This document shows positions 1 to 7,441 of a stretch of 14,646 nucleotides of DNA, piece after piece. Position 1 is the first letter of the stretch; every line of letters starts with the position of its first letter. The DNA is from Gemmatimonadaceae bacterium (GTDB lineage: Bacteria; Gemmatimonadota; Gemmatimonadetes; Gemmatimonadales; Gemmatimonadaceae). Position numbers and translations under genes: made by a program. The DNA is taken from contig JACMOE010000385.1 of assembly GCA_014378185.1 (NCBI GenBank), positions 1 to 14,646 of the forward strand. Direction: 5' to 3'. The notes under the pieces were generated by a model that was not told where the DNA came from, did not search any database, and saw nothing but the letters and a program-made list of their open reading frames with translations.

Positions 1-297
1 GAAGCGCAGTCGTGCGGCCCACCGGTGATCGCGTGCGGGCGCGGCGCGGCGACGGAGACGATTCGCGGACAGCCGCACGACTCGCCGACAGGCGTGTTCT
101 TCGGTGCCCAAACGCCGCACGCCGTCGTGCGCGCCCTGGACGACTTCGAGGCTCACGACACGAAGATCACGGCCAAGGCCTGCCGCGAGAATGCGCTGCG
201 TTTTTCCACGGCGCGATTCGACAGTGAAATACGAGATGTGCTGGGGCTTGCCGACGTGCGGACGGCCAATTCCGCACTGGTTGCGCGCGCGACCTGA
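1..297 (+). CDS. Family-4 (GT-B fold) glycosyltransferase, C-terminal fragment cut by the window edge
   Basis: Only the last 98 codons are present; the reading frame is open from base 1 and ends at the TGA at 295-297. The fragment begins EAQSCGPPVIACGRG, which matches the nucleotide-sugar-binding stretch of GT4 enzymes; the first Glu would be the last residue of their E-x7-E motif. It continues with TGVFFGAQTP and ends with the helical segment ACRENALRFSTARFDSEI, the usual C-terminal closure of WbaZ/mannosyltransferase-like GT4 proteins. By family, such enzymes transfer a sugar from a nucleotide-sugar donor onto a lipid-linked acceptor at the inner face of the cytoplasmic membrane. Donor and acceptor cannot be read from this piece. 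It converges on the DUF1996 gene across a 96-bp gap. An apparent internal GTG start at 25 is not the true start. Confidence 0.85.
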   Translation, partial: EAQSCGPPVIACGRGAATETIRGQPHDSPTGVFFGAQTPHAVVRALDDFEAHDTKITAKACRENALRFSTARFDSEIRDVLGLADVRTANSALVARAT

Positions 298-393
298 CGA
301 CGCGGCGGGCCCACGAGTGGCGCAGCACGCGATGACGACGCGACACCGCTGTCACCGTGAGTACGGCCGCTGTGACCGGTGATGCAGCCGCTG

Positions 394-1839
394 CTACCAG
401 AGTTCCGTGCCGTTGCCGATGACACCCACGCCACAGTCCACGGCGCGATTGAGGCAACTTGTCACGATCGCAGCCTGCGTGGATTGATCCCAGCCACCGA
501 TCCATTGCGCATGTGCGGAGAGCCCGCCACGCGTCGACCTGCTGTAGTCGTCCGTCGACAGACGCCATGTCGCCAGCGAGGCGCCGGCCCGCACGTCGTA
601 GTGCAGGATCTCGGTGACCTGCGGCAGTGGCACCGGATGCGTGGCAGGGCAGCTGCTGCGTGCCGGTGCGTTCCGATACACGGGATACGCCATGTGACGC
701 CTGTGGTCAGGCGAGTCGAGGTTGCGCCCGTCCCAGCACTGCGGAAAATAGACCCAGAGCTGCACCTGATCACTGACGTCGCACTGCGGAATCAGGCCGG
801 TATTCGCAACATACCGGTCGCGGCAGAGCCATTCCGCGACGTACTGCTGGATGCCGCGCGCCTTCGCATCACCAGCGATCATCACGAGGCCACTTGGCAG
901 CGGACGAATGGACGCGGGGTCCATGTTGAAGCCCGTCTTGTACAGGAACACGCCGGCTGACGGAACCTGCACCTCGCCGTTACGCGAATCGACGAGTGCC
1001 GGGAAAGAGTACAGGGTGCGATCGAGCGTGCCGCCGCGGCAGGACGAGTTGCCACTGTTCGCCATGGATGACGCGGTCGAGTTCTGATCAGCGCCGGTGT
1101 TCCCGAAAAACACGCGCAGCGCGGACGTGGTCGCGCGTCGCGATGCGCCAAGTGGATCAGTGAACTGGAACCCGGTCAACTGGCAGGTCGTGCGGAAGGA
1201 GCCGCTGCCGTCGGTCGCGGTCGGTGTCCACCTCGCGGCGCGCGTCCGCCGCACGGCGATGCCAGATACGCCGTGAGCCACGGCCACGACCGATCCCATG
1301 CCAAGCGCACCGGGGGCAGGGTTCGTCAGCTGTGTCGTCTTCAGGGGACCATACTCGCAGCGCTGCGCCTGTCCGGGCGCTGGATCACGATGCTGAAACG
1401 CATTCGTTGCGCAGGGCACATGACCGAACGCGGTCTGCGTGACGGCCGCACCGTTGGATGCAATGAGCCGAACATCACGCAGCCCGAGGAATTCACAGAC
1501 GGCGCCCGTGTTGCTGCAGAATGTCCAGGATGCGAGCGCCGGCGCGGAGCGAACTGGCGCAGGCATGCTCGGCACAACATCAAACGCTGTCGGCGTGGAC
1601 GGCGACACGACGACCGTTCGGGATGGATGGTGGAGTGCTCGCGTCGACATGCTGACCTGAGCGCTGGCACCGGTATCGAGCGTGTCCACGCCATTCGCTG
1701 CGGTAATGAACACACCCGCCGGACGCGCCACGACGCGGAGCGTACCGGCCTCCGCGCCACTGCCGTCAGACGAGTCGAGGCAGCCGGCAAGCAGCAGCAC
1801 GGAGGTGAGCAATCGCATGCGCATGCGCATATGACGCAT
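394..1839 (-). CDS. DUF1996 lipoprotein, secreted and cysteine-rich
   Basis: A 481-residue protein beginning MRHMRMRMRLLTSVLLLAGC, a lipoprotein signal with lipobox LLAGC and acceptor Cys20; no Asp follows it, so outer-membrane or surface location is plausible. Residues about 21-100 look like a low-complexity or beta-rich linker. The rest matches DUF1996: FFGNTGADQNST (244-), GNSSCRGG, RTLYSFPALVD, PQCWDGRNLDSPDHRRHMAY (366-) and CPATHPVPLPQ. The mature chain has 12 further cysteines, an even number consistent with disulfides. DUF1996 has no assigned function; it is found in secreted fungal and bacterial proteins. The H-x-H pair I expect just before FFGN is replaced here (SALRVFFGN). The frame stays open upstream to a TTG at 2019, but the signal peptide sets the start near 1839. 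ATG codons at 1830, 1824 and 1818 are alternatives. No strong ribosome-binding site is visible. Confidence 0.85.
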   Translation of the reverse strand: MRHMRMRMRLLTSVLLLAGCLDSSDGSGAEAGTLRVVARPAGVFITAANGVDTLDTGASAQVSMSTRALHHPSRTVVVSPSTPTAFDVVPSMPAPVRSAPALASWTFCSNTGAVCEFLGLRDVRLIASNGAAVTQTAFGHVPCATNAFQHRDPAPGQAQRCEYGPLKTTQLTNPAPGALGMGSVVAVAHGVSGIAVRRTRAARWTPTATDGSGSFRTTCQLTGFQFTDPLGASRRATTSALRVFFGNTGADQNSTASSMANSGNSSCRGGTLDRTLYSFPALVDSRNGEVQVPSAGVFLYKTGFNMDPASIRPLPSGLVMIAGDAKARGIQQYVAEWLCRDRYVANTGLIPQCDVSDQVQLWVYFPQCWDGRNLDSPDHRRHMAYPVYRNAPARSSCPATHPVPLPQVTEILHYDVRAGASLATWRLSTDDYSRSTRGGLSAHAQWIGGWDQSTQAAIVTSCLNRAVDCGVGVIGNGTELW

Positions 1840-2161
1840 CAGAAGCGCTGACGATCTGCGCAACGCTGCATCGGCATCGACGCGGCGGGAGTCCGGATGC
1901 CGGTGTGCGACCGCAGCGCGCGGCTCTGCACCCACACGAGGCGTGGGGTGAGCGATGGCGGTGACGACGATTGCAGAACGTGTGACGCAGCCACGCCGCT
2001 TGCACCGACGCTGTGACAAACCGTCGGCACGCGTTCGTCGAGCAGGCGGTCACCGTTTCGTTCGAGGCCGCGCCCAACTGTTCTGACGGTGACGTTCATG
2101 CCTACGAGACGGTCGGACGGCGCAGGTCGTCACGTCCGGCGGTGCCGCTGCGCCACGGGAC
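1840..2161. other. 322-bp intergenic spacer upstream of the DUF1996 gene
   Basis: This lies between the stop of the polytopic sugar transferase and the start of the DUF1996 lipoprotein, both on the minus strand. Open frames cross it on both strands, including an in-frame upstream extension of the lipoprotein gene, but their translations are Arg/His/Ser-rich without recognisable motifs. It presumably carries the promoter of the lipoprotein gene and any terminator of the transferase. I found no convincing -35/-10 pair and no hairpin followed by a T run. Confidence 0.5.
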
Positions 2162-3628
2162 TTACTGCGCGCCGTCCATTCGGATGACCGCCGGAAGGGT
2201 CCGGGCCAGGATCATGACATCGCGCGCAAATGACCAGTTGGCGATGTACGCTGATTCCAGGTCGACCACATCCTCGAAGTGCATGATCCGGTTGCGACCC
2301 GAAACCTGCCAGGGACCCGTGAGTCCCGGACGTACATCCAGGCGAATGAAGTGCCGCTCGTTGTAGCGCGCCACCTCGTCCGGCAGCGGCGGACGCGGGC
2401 CCACCAGCGACATGTCGCCGCGCAGCACGTTCCAGAACTGCGGCAGCTCGTCCAGGCTCGTGCGCCGCAGGAAGGTGCCGAACGCGGTGATGCGCGGATC
2501 GTGCGGAATCTTGAACAGCGGTTCCTCCCCGTATACGTTCTGCCCGCGCAGCTGCTCCCGCTGCGACTCCGCCTGCGCGACCATGCTCCGGAACTTCCAC
2601 ATGTCGAAGCGTCGTCCACCCTGCCCCACGCGCACCTGCCGGAACAGCGCCGGCCCGCGTGACGAGACCCGCACGCCCAACGCAATCAGCACGTACACCG
2701 GCATACACGCGATCAGCAGCAGCGACGAGATCACGATGTCCATGATGCGCTTCACCACCAGCTGGCGGCCGCGCTCACCCGGTCGCACGAGCCGCATCAG
2801 CGGGTCGCCGTGGTGGAACACCAGCTGCGGCTCAAAGCCGTGCAGGTTGAGCGTACGCGGCAGACAGACGACGTTGCAGCCCGCGGCGTCAGCCACGCGC
2901 GCCAGCCGTTCCGCCAACGGCTCGCTCAGGTGCCCGAACAGCACCACCGTGTCGGCGCGCTTCTCGTCGATCAGCCGCATCATGGCGCTGGTCGGACCGA
3001 GGGGGCCTTCCGTCTGCTCGATGTGCGTGGTGTCCACTTCGCCGACGAAGCGGAATTCCGTGCGGTCGGCGAATGCCGGATTCGTGCGACCGGCACGCAG
3101 GTCGCGACTCGGGGCCACCAGGATTGCGCGCAATGCCCGCGCGGCGCGCGGCCGCAGCCGGTCCACCACGATGTCGAGAACCGCTCGTACCGTGGCGAGC
3201 GTTGCCGCAATCGCGAGCGAGACGAACACCACGCCGGTGAGGCGGCTGAGCATCGGCGAGGTGAAGAGATCCGTCCATGTCACGAACAGCACGCCGAGCA
3301 CGGCGCCCATGGCAACGGAACTGACGTGGCGCTTGCGAGCCCCGCCGACGTAGCCGCCGCAGATCGTGAGTCCCAGCAGCACCGCGGCCTGCAGTGGGAG
3401 CGCGGGTACCGTGCCCGCGGGCACGATGCTCGCCAGGTCGGCGGCGATGCGTGGGCCAAACCAGGCCTGATCGCGAGCCGCGGAGAGAACGATCTGCAGC
3501 AGCTCGAGCGTCAGCAGGTCGACGCCAACGAGGACCATGACGCGGAGTACAGTGCGCCAGACATGGCGCCAGACGGCGTGAGGCGCGCGGGCGTGTAGAA
3601 CCTCGGCGAGCGGGATGCCGCTGTACAT
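2162..3628 (-). CDS. Polytopic undecaprenyl-phosphate sugar-phosphate transferase (WbaP/WcaJ type)
   Basis: A polyprenyl glycosylphosphotransferase. By family it moves a sugar-1-phosphate from a nucleotide sugar to undecaprenyl phosphate in the inner membrane, the first step of EPS or capsule repeat-unit assembly. From ATG 3628 it has 488 residues: several hydrophobic segments (about 25-46, 75-95, 105-122, 130-155), a soluble Rossmann-like middle domain (about 165-285), a membrane-inserting helix (about 295-320) and the catalytic domain. Visible motifs are KRIMDIVISS, LFRQVRVGQGGRRFDMWKFRSM, the catalytic Asp-Glu dyad in RRTSLDELPQ (D393, E394), LRGDMSLVGPRPPLPDEV and RPGLTGPWQVSGRN. The substrate sugar cannot be read from sequence. 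The start is uncertain: the frame is open to a GTG at 3925, with another GTG at 3718. The extension is Arg/Pro-rich and motif-free, and ATG 3628 leaves the usual short cytosolic lead before the first membrane helix. There is no good Shine-Dalgarno at any candidate. Confidence 0.93.
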   Translation of the reverse strand: MYSGIPLAEVLHARAPHAVWRHVWRTVLRVMVLVGVDLLTLELLQIVLSAARDQAWFGPRIAADLASIVPAGTVPALPLQAAVLLGLTICGGYVGGARKRHVSSVAMGAVLGVLFVTWTDLFTSPMLSRLTGVVFVSLAIAATLATVRAVLDIVVDRLRPRAARALRAILVAPSRDLRAGRTNPAFADRTEFRFVGEVDTTHIEQTEGPLGPTSAMMRLIDEKRADTVVLFGHLSEPLAERLARVADAAGCNVVCLPRTLNLHGFEPQLVFHHGDPLMRLVRPGERGRQLVVKRIMDIVISSLLLIACMPVYVLIALGVRVSSRGPALFRQVRVGQGGRRFDMWKFRSMVAQAESQREQLRGQNVYGEEPLFKIPHDPRITAFGTFLRRTSLDELPQFWNVLRGDMSLVGPRPPLPDEVARYNERHFIRLDVRPGLTGPWQVSGRNRIMHFEDVVDLESAYIANWSFARDVMILARTLPAVIRMDGAQ

Positions 3629-3967
3629 CGACTCGTCGGCCGTGACCGACAACAGCGTTCCGTCCGCAATCCGCCTACGCGTCCGCGACCGTCCCGACGG
3701 GGGCGGCAGTGGCGTCACGTGACGGCGGAAGCCGGTGGTACGGTCGGTCGGGACACTCGTCGGGTCGATGGCGTGCGGGGAACTCCTGCAGCGGGTGCCG
3801 CGTGGAGACGCTGCTGCTTCGCGTGCCGGAACGTAGCGCCGCGCCGCGATATAGGCGCATCGATCCGTGGCGTACGAACACCTGACGATTCCGGACCCCA
3901 CAACTTTGGGCTCAGCGTTGACCACGATGTGCGTTGGTGCACCGACAGTGGCAAGGCCTGCTTTGGC
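3629..3967. other. 339-bp spacer between the Wzi-like and sugar-transferase genes
   Basis: Between the stop of the minus-strand Wzi-like gene and the chosen start of the sugar transferase. The transferase frame stays open through 3925, so part of this may be coding if a GTG start (3718 or 3925) is used. The translated extension is rich in Arg, Pro and Ser and has no recognisable motif. A perfect 12-bp palindrome, CGTCACGTGACG, lies at 3713-3724 and overlaps the GTG at 3718; it could be an operator half-site pair but may be chance in GC-rich DNA. No convincing promoter or terminator was found. Confidence 0.45.
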
Positions 3968-5629
3968 TCAGCGCAATCGGGGCCGGAACCGGAACTCTAT
4001 CGACAGGTTGCGCTTGTCTATCTGCAGTTCCTCGTTCTGAAAGCAAAGCCCGAGTGCCTGCCAGTAAATGTTGAGCCGTCGCTGACTGGTGACCGTCGCT
4101 TCAAGCCATCCAGCCCGCGTCAAGGTGGCGCCACGGGCACCCCACGAAAGACTGACGTCGTGTTTGCACAGGCCGTTGCCGTTCGGTCGCGGGATGGTGT
4201 AAAACGAATCGTCGTCCCATTTGATGCGGTAGGCAAACAGCCCGAGAGAATGCCGAGGATTTGCGAAGTCTGTGCCGATGCGCTGGGTGACACTGCCCGG
4301 GCCGATCATGGCACCCATGACCTGCCCCTTCTGGGAAAAGCCGGCCTGCACCGCGCGACTCGTATACCAGGACCCTGTCGGACGCTCTCGGTAGCTCGAG
4401 CTCTGGTTCGTCTGCGTGTACTCGCCGCCCACACGAACGGTCCAGTCCCTTCTCCAGACCGGCCGCACATGCTGCAGCCCGATGGTCAGTGCCTGCGAAT
4501 GGTTGGGCGAATCGAGAAAGTCATTCATGTTTTCCGGCAGCTCGGCACGCGCCCACTCTACCCAGACCTCGCCGCCATCTTCCGGCAGTCTCCAGTTAGC
4601 GAACAGGCTGAACAACTGATCCCGACCGGGATACTGCGTCGAGTCGCCACGACCCACCGCGTTCGGCGTGCCGACCGGTATGACTGGATCCAGCAGATGC
4701 TTCAGATACGTGCGTCCCGCCATTGGCGCCATGACGATACGGGCCATGCCGATGGTCAGGTTTGGCTCGAATCGCGGTCGCCATGCCAGCGCGAGTCCGG
4801 CAAGCGAGCGAGTGGTGTCGGCAGGGCGCTTCTCGAAAAAGAAGTCCGAGTAGCTCATGCCACCCACGAAATAGCGGATATCGAGCTCACCGGCGGCTTT
4901 CAGTGGCCGCGCTGTTCGCGCGTATGCGCGCGGCACGCCCGCAGCGGCTGAGCTCATCAACAACGAGTTGTGCTGGCCGGGTCCCCACCATTCCGACTCG
5001 GTCGTTAGCCCGACCTCTACACGCGACGCACGGTAGAACAGCGTGAGAGCCCCGGGATCGACTTTCGAAAAGGAGGTCGGGCCGAATCGGCGCGGGGCAT
5101 CGAGAGACCGCGGCATGTAGTAGTACCGCGACGCCCACGGCGAGTACCCGCCTCGGTACGGCGGGACGACGTGCGGATTGTCCGGCAGGTCGAAGGCGGC
5201 ATTCTCGGCAAACCAATATGTCGGAGCGATGATTGCGCCCCATCGCGCGTTTTTACCGCACAGGGCGATACCGCCGGTGAGGCTGTACGACCTGCCACGT
5301 CCAGCCCACATGGCGCCGTCGTTCGCCGGCATCGGGAACGCAGATTGATGCGTGACGAGCAGTTCCGGCAGAACGGCAGCCACCCTGAGCGGCGCTGGGT
5401 TGCTGTCGGATAGCATCCGGGCGCGCGCTGCGTCATTCGCACCACGAAAGAGCGACCACTGCCCGCCGCTGCGCAGCGTCAGCGCTCGCTGGTTCTCTTC
5501 GCCAAGTCCGCCTGGCAGCGCAGTGACGAGCGTCCCGTTGGCGCAGGTCGCGGACGATGGCTGCGCCAGTGCAAGCGTCGGTGCCGCGATGAGCGAGAGC
5601 GCGAACAGTGCGCGGAAGTGTGTCGGCAT
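3968..5629 (-). CDS. Wzi-like capsule assembly outer-membrane protein (paralogue 1)
   Basis: A 553-residue protein with a Sec signal peptide (hydrophobic to about residue 21, cleavage expected after ALA at 20-22). The rest is rich in alternating and aromatic residues and ends in SIEFRFRPRLR, as expected of an outer-membrane beta-barrel. Family-typical segments are NDGAMWAGRG (103-112), VDPGALTLFYR, ESEWWGPGQHNS (from 211) and GFSQKGQVMGAMIGPGS. Wzi of E. coli is a surface lectin-like barrel that anchors capsule to the cell. Related proteins in EPS loci of other phyla are less well studied, so polymer binding or anchoring is inferred. It has a divergent paralogue starting 24 bp away that shares the same motifs in the same order. 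The ATG at 5629 is directly followed by the signal peptide, which supports this start. Confidence 0.88.
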   Translation of the reverse strand: MPTHFRALFALSLIAAPTLALAQPSSATCANGTLVTALPGGLGEENQRALTLRSGGQWSLFRGANDAARARMLSDSNPAPLRVAAVLPELLVTHQSAFPMPANDGAMWAGRGRSYSLTGGIALCGKNARWGAIIAPTYWFAENAAFDLPDNPHVVPPYRGGYSPWASRYYYMPRSLDAPRRFGPTSFSKVDPGALTLFYRASRVEVGLTTESEWWGPGQHNSLLMSSAAAGVPRAYARTARPLKAAGELDIRYFVGGMSYSDFFFEKRPADTTRSLAGLALAWRPRFEPNLTIGMARIVMAPMAGRTYLKHLLDPVIPVGTPNAVGRGDSTQYPGRDQLFSLFANWRLPEDGGEVWVEWARAELPENMNDFLDSPNHSQALTIGLQHVRPVWRRDWTVRVGGEYTQTNQSSSYRERPTGSWYTSRAVQAGFSQKGQVMGAMIGPGSVTQRIGTDFANPRHSLGLFAYRIKWDDDSFYTIPRPNGNGLCKHDVSLSWGARGATLTRAGWLEATVTSQRRLNIYWQALGLCFQNEELQIDKRNLSIEFRFRPRLR

Positions 5630-5653
5630 GTTTCGAACGACTAAGATACACGC
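5630..5653. promoter_or_regulatory. 24-bp divergent spacer between the two Wzi-like genes; possible compact bidirectional promoter
   Basis: The two start codons (ATG at 5629 on minus, ATG at 5654 on plus) face away from each other with 24 bp between. TAAGAT at 5642-5647 on plus and TATCTT at 5648-5643 on minus each match the sigma-70 -10 consensus at four of six positions. They overlap, and would place transcription starts at or very near the start codons, so transcripts could be leaderless. No Shine-Dalgarno is visible for either gene. No good -35 is visible, and any such element would lie inside the opposite coding sequence. The geometry is certain; the promoter reading is speculative. Confidence 0.3.
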
Positions 5654-7357
5654 ATGCTTTCGTCATCACGATGGGCGGCGGTCGCCCTGGTTTTTCTCCT
5701 CGACGTCGCGATCTCGCCGCTGGGTGCGCAGTGGCAATCAAATACCGGACCTGCGGGAGCTGTCTCAGGCGCGATCGTCGGCGGAGACGTCGAACGGTAC
5801 CTTCGCGCATTGGCGCTAGCAGGCATCATCAAGCCGTTGCCGTGGGCAATTCGACCGTTCGGACCCGTTGATCTCGCTGAATTCCTGCTCGATTCAGCCG
5901 TGGCGCAGCACCCATGGAGCGGCGCGATGAGAAAAGCGCTGTCGTCGCGCGCTGCTGTCGGCGGTGTGGTGTACGCGGGGGCGAATACAGGCTTCCCGTG
6001 GGGCGCGAACGACGGTGCGATGTGGCAGGGGCGCGGCCTCACCTTTGCCGCAGGGGCTGCTGCGACGTTCCGTATCGGACCCCTCAGCCTCGTCGCGGCA
6101 CCCGCTGCATTCAGCGCATCCAACAACTCGTTCGACCTCATGCCGCAGCAGGCGTTCGGTATCCGGCCCGAAGCCGATCCACTGTTCCCGACTGTGATCG
6201 ACCTGCCGCAGCGCATGGGCAGCAAGCCGTACAGACGTGTCGACCCCGGCGAGAGCACCGTGCGTGTCAGCGGCCGCGGCATAAGCGCCGGCCTCAGTAC
6301 AGCGAGTCTGGGCTGGGGTACCGGCGAGGCGTTTCCAGCACTCTTCGGCTCGAACGCAGGGGGGTTTTCGCACCTCTTTCTCGGCACCGCCGGGCGAGGC
6401 CTTCGCATTCCGATCGTCGGTCGGGTAAATGCGAGATATATTTTCGGCGTTCTCGAGCAGAGCGACTGGTCGCCCGTGCAGGGTAGCCAGACATTTGTGA
6501 ATGCCGCGCAATCGGGCACCCGTCGACTCGGCACGGGCATCAACCTGAGTTGGCAACCGGGCGTGTTTCCGAACCTTGAAGTGGGTGCCAGCCGGTTTTT
6601 CCACAGCCCGTTCCTGAGCGGCAATCGCCGATGGAAGGCATGGTCCAAGCCATTCGAGGACGTGTTCAAGAAAAGCTTCCAAGGCCGAAGCGAAGGGTCG
6701 GCAGACCCGACTGGCGACGCCGACAACCAGATGGGCTCGTTCTTCGCCCGCTGGGTGTTTCCACGACGCGGCCTCGAGGCAACTTTCGAAATTTTTCGCG
6801 AAGATCATAACTGGGACTCGCGTGACCTGGCGCAGGAGCCCGAGAACAACAGCGCACGCATGGCATCGATCCGTGCCGTCACTTCACGTCGTCCGACGTC
6901 GCTGTCGCTGCTGACCCTTGAGTATTTTGATGGCGACGTGCGTCCGATCGCGCAGGCACGCGCACAGGGTTTCCTGTACACGCACGCCGGGCTGAATCAG
7001 GGGCACACGCAGCGCGGGCAGCTGCTTGGTTCACCGATAGGCGCCGGCGCGATTGCGGGTCAGCGCATCGCCTGGGAACGGTTTACGCCGTCCGGTTCAC
7101 TGCGCGCGAATCTGCAGCGCTGGCGAACCCGCGCGCTTCGCACAAGGAACGGTGAAGGGCTCAACCCGCCAGCGAACTTCTTGTTTGCCGGAAGCCACGA
7201 CTGGATCATCGATGCCAGCCTCGCGTCGACCCGCTTCTCTGGCGGTCGGGCGCTGACTGTCGAAGGAGGCATCGCGTGGGCAGGCAACTGGCAGCTCGAC
7301 ATCGTCAACGAAAGCCGCACCAACCTGTACGCCCGCGCCAGCTGGAGCCTGTTCTGA
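5654..7357 (+). CDS. Wzi-like capsule assembly outer-membrane protein (paralogue 2)
   Basis: A 567-residue protein with a signal peptide (hydrophobic to about residue 22, cleavage likely after LGA at 23-25). Next comes a helical N-terminal part (about 42-95, with DVERYLRALALAGIIKPLP) as in other Wzi-family proteins, then a long beta-rich region ending in aromatic SWSLF, typical of an outer-membrane barrel C-terminus. Shared with the divergent neighbour, in order: NDGAMWQGRG (119-128), RVDPGESTV, LGWGTGEAFPALF (where the neighbour has WWGPGQHNSLLM), NAGGFSHLFLGT and HTQRGQLLGSPIGAGAI. The role is inferred from the family: handling or anchoring of polysaccharide at the outer membrane. The aminotransferase follows after 84 bp on the same strand and may be co-transcribed. 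The N-terminal helical domain is clear here but poorly conserved in the neighbour, so the pair is diverged rather than a recent duplication. Confidence 0.88.
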   Translation: MLSSSRWAAVALVFLLDVAISPLGAQWQSNTGPAGAVSGAIVGGDVERYLRALALAGIIKPLPWAIRPFGPVDLAEFLLDSAVAQHPWSGAMRKALSSRAAVGGVVYAGANTGFPWGANDGAMWQGRGLTFAAGAAATFRIGPLSLVAAPAAFSASNNSFDLMPQQAFGIRPEADPLFPTVIDLPQRMGSKPYRRVDPGESTVRVSGRGISAGLSTASLGWGTGEAFPALFGSNAGGFSHLFLGTAGRGLRIPIVGRVNARYIFGVLEQSDWSPVQGSQTFVNAAQSGTRRLGTGINLSWQPGVFPNLEVGASRFFHSPFLSGNRRWKAWSKPFEDVFKKSFQGRSEGSADPTGDADNQMGSFFARWVFPRRGLEATFEIFREDHNWDSRDLAQEPENNSARMASIRAVTSRRPTSLSLLTLEYFDGDVRPIAQARAQGFLYTHAGLNQGHTQRGQLLGSPIGAGAIAGQRIAWERFTPSGSLRANLQRWRTRALRTRNGEGLNPPANFLFAGSHDWIIDASLASTRFSGGRALTVEGGIAWAGNWQLDIVNESRTNLYARASWSLF

Positions 7358-7441
7358 GACAGCATCAAATACCGTCGCGCCTGCGTCGTTCCGACAGCAC
7401 CTGCGCGCAGCCGCCCTCACTTTTCATTCATCCGACCGGCC

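Noticed and set aside
298..393. Possible bidirectional terminator between convergent genes (TCACCG at 352-357 and CGGTGA at 377-382)
   Set aside because: The six-base arms are separated by 19 bases, there is no T run on either strand, and alternative pairings compete. Too weak to call.
1839..2099. 86-codon minus-strand open frame upstream of the lipoprotein gene
   Set aside because: No motif, composition like non-coding high-GC sequence, and it ends at the lipoprotein start in another frame. Not supported as a leader peptide.
2412..3353. 313-codon plus-strand open frame
   Set aside because: Antisense to the catalytic and middle domains of the polytopic sugar transferase. Ser/Thr/Arg-rich shadow of high-GC coding DNA.
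3719..4951. 410-codon plus-strand open frame
   Set aside because: It lies antisense to the Wzi-like gene and its upstream spacer. The translation is Arg-rich with no motif, and the opposite strand has a signal peptide and clear family motifs.
5641..6726. 361-codon minus-strand open frame
   Set aside because: Antisense to the second Wzi-like gene; Pro/Arg/Ser-rich and without motif.
7358..7441. Possible terminator around CTGCGCGCAG before the aminotransferase
   Set aside because: The self-complementary sequence has no usable loop and the following CTTTTC is too far and too short. Co-transcription of the flanking genes is as likely.
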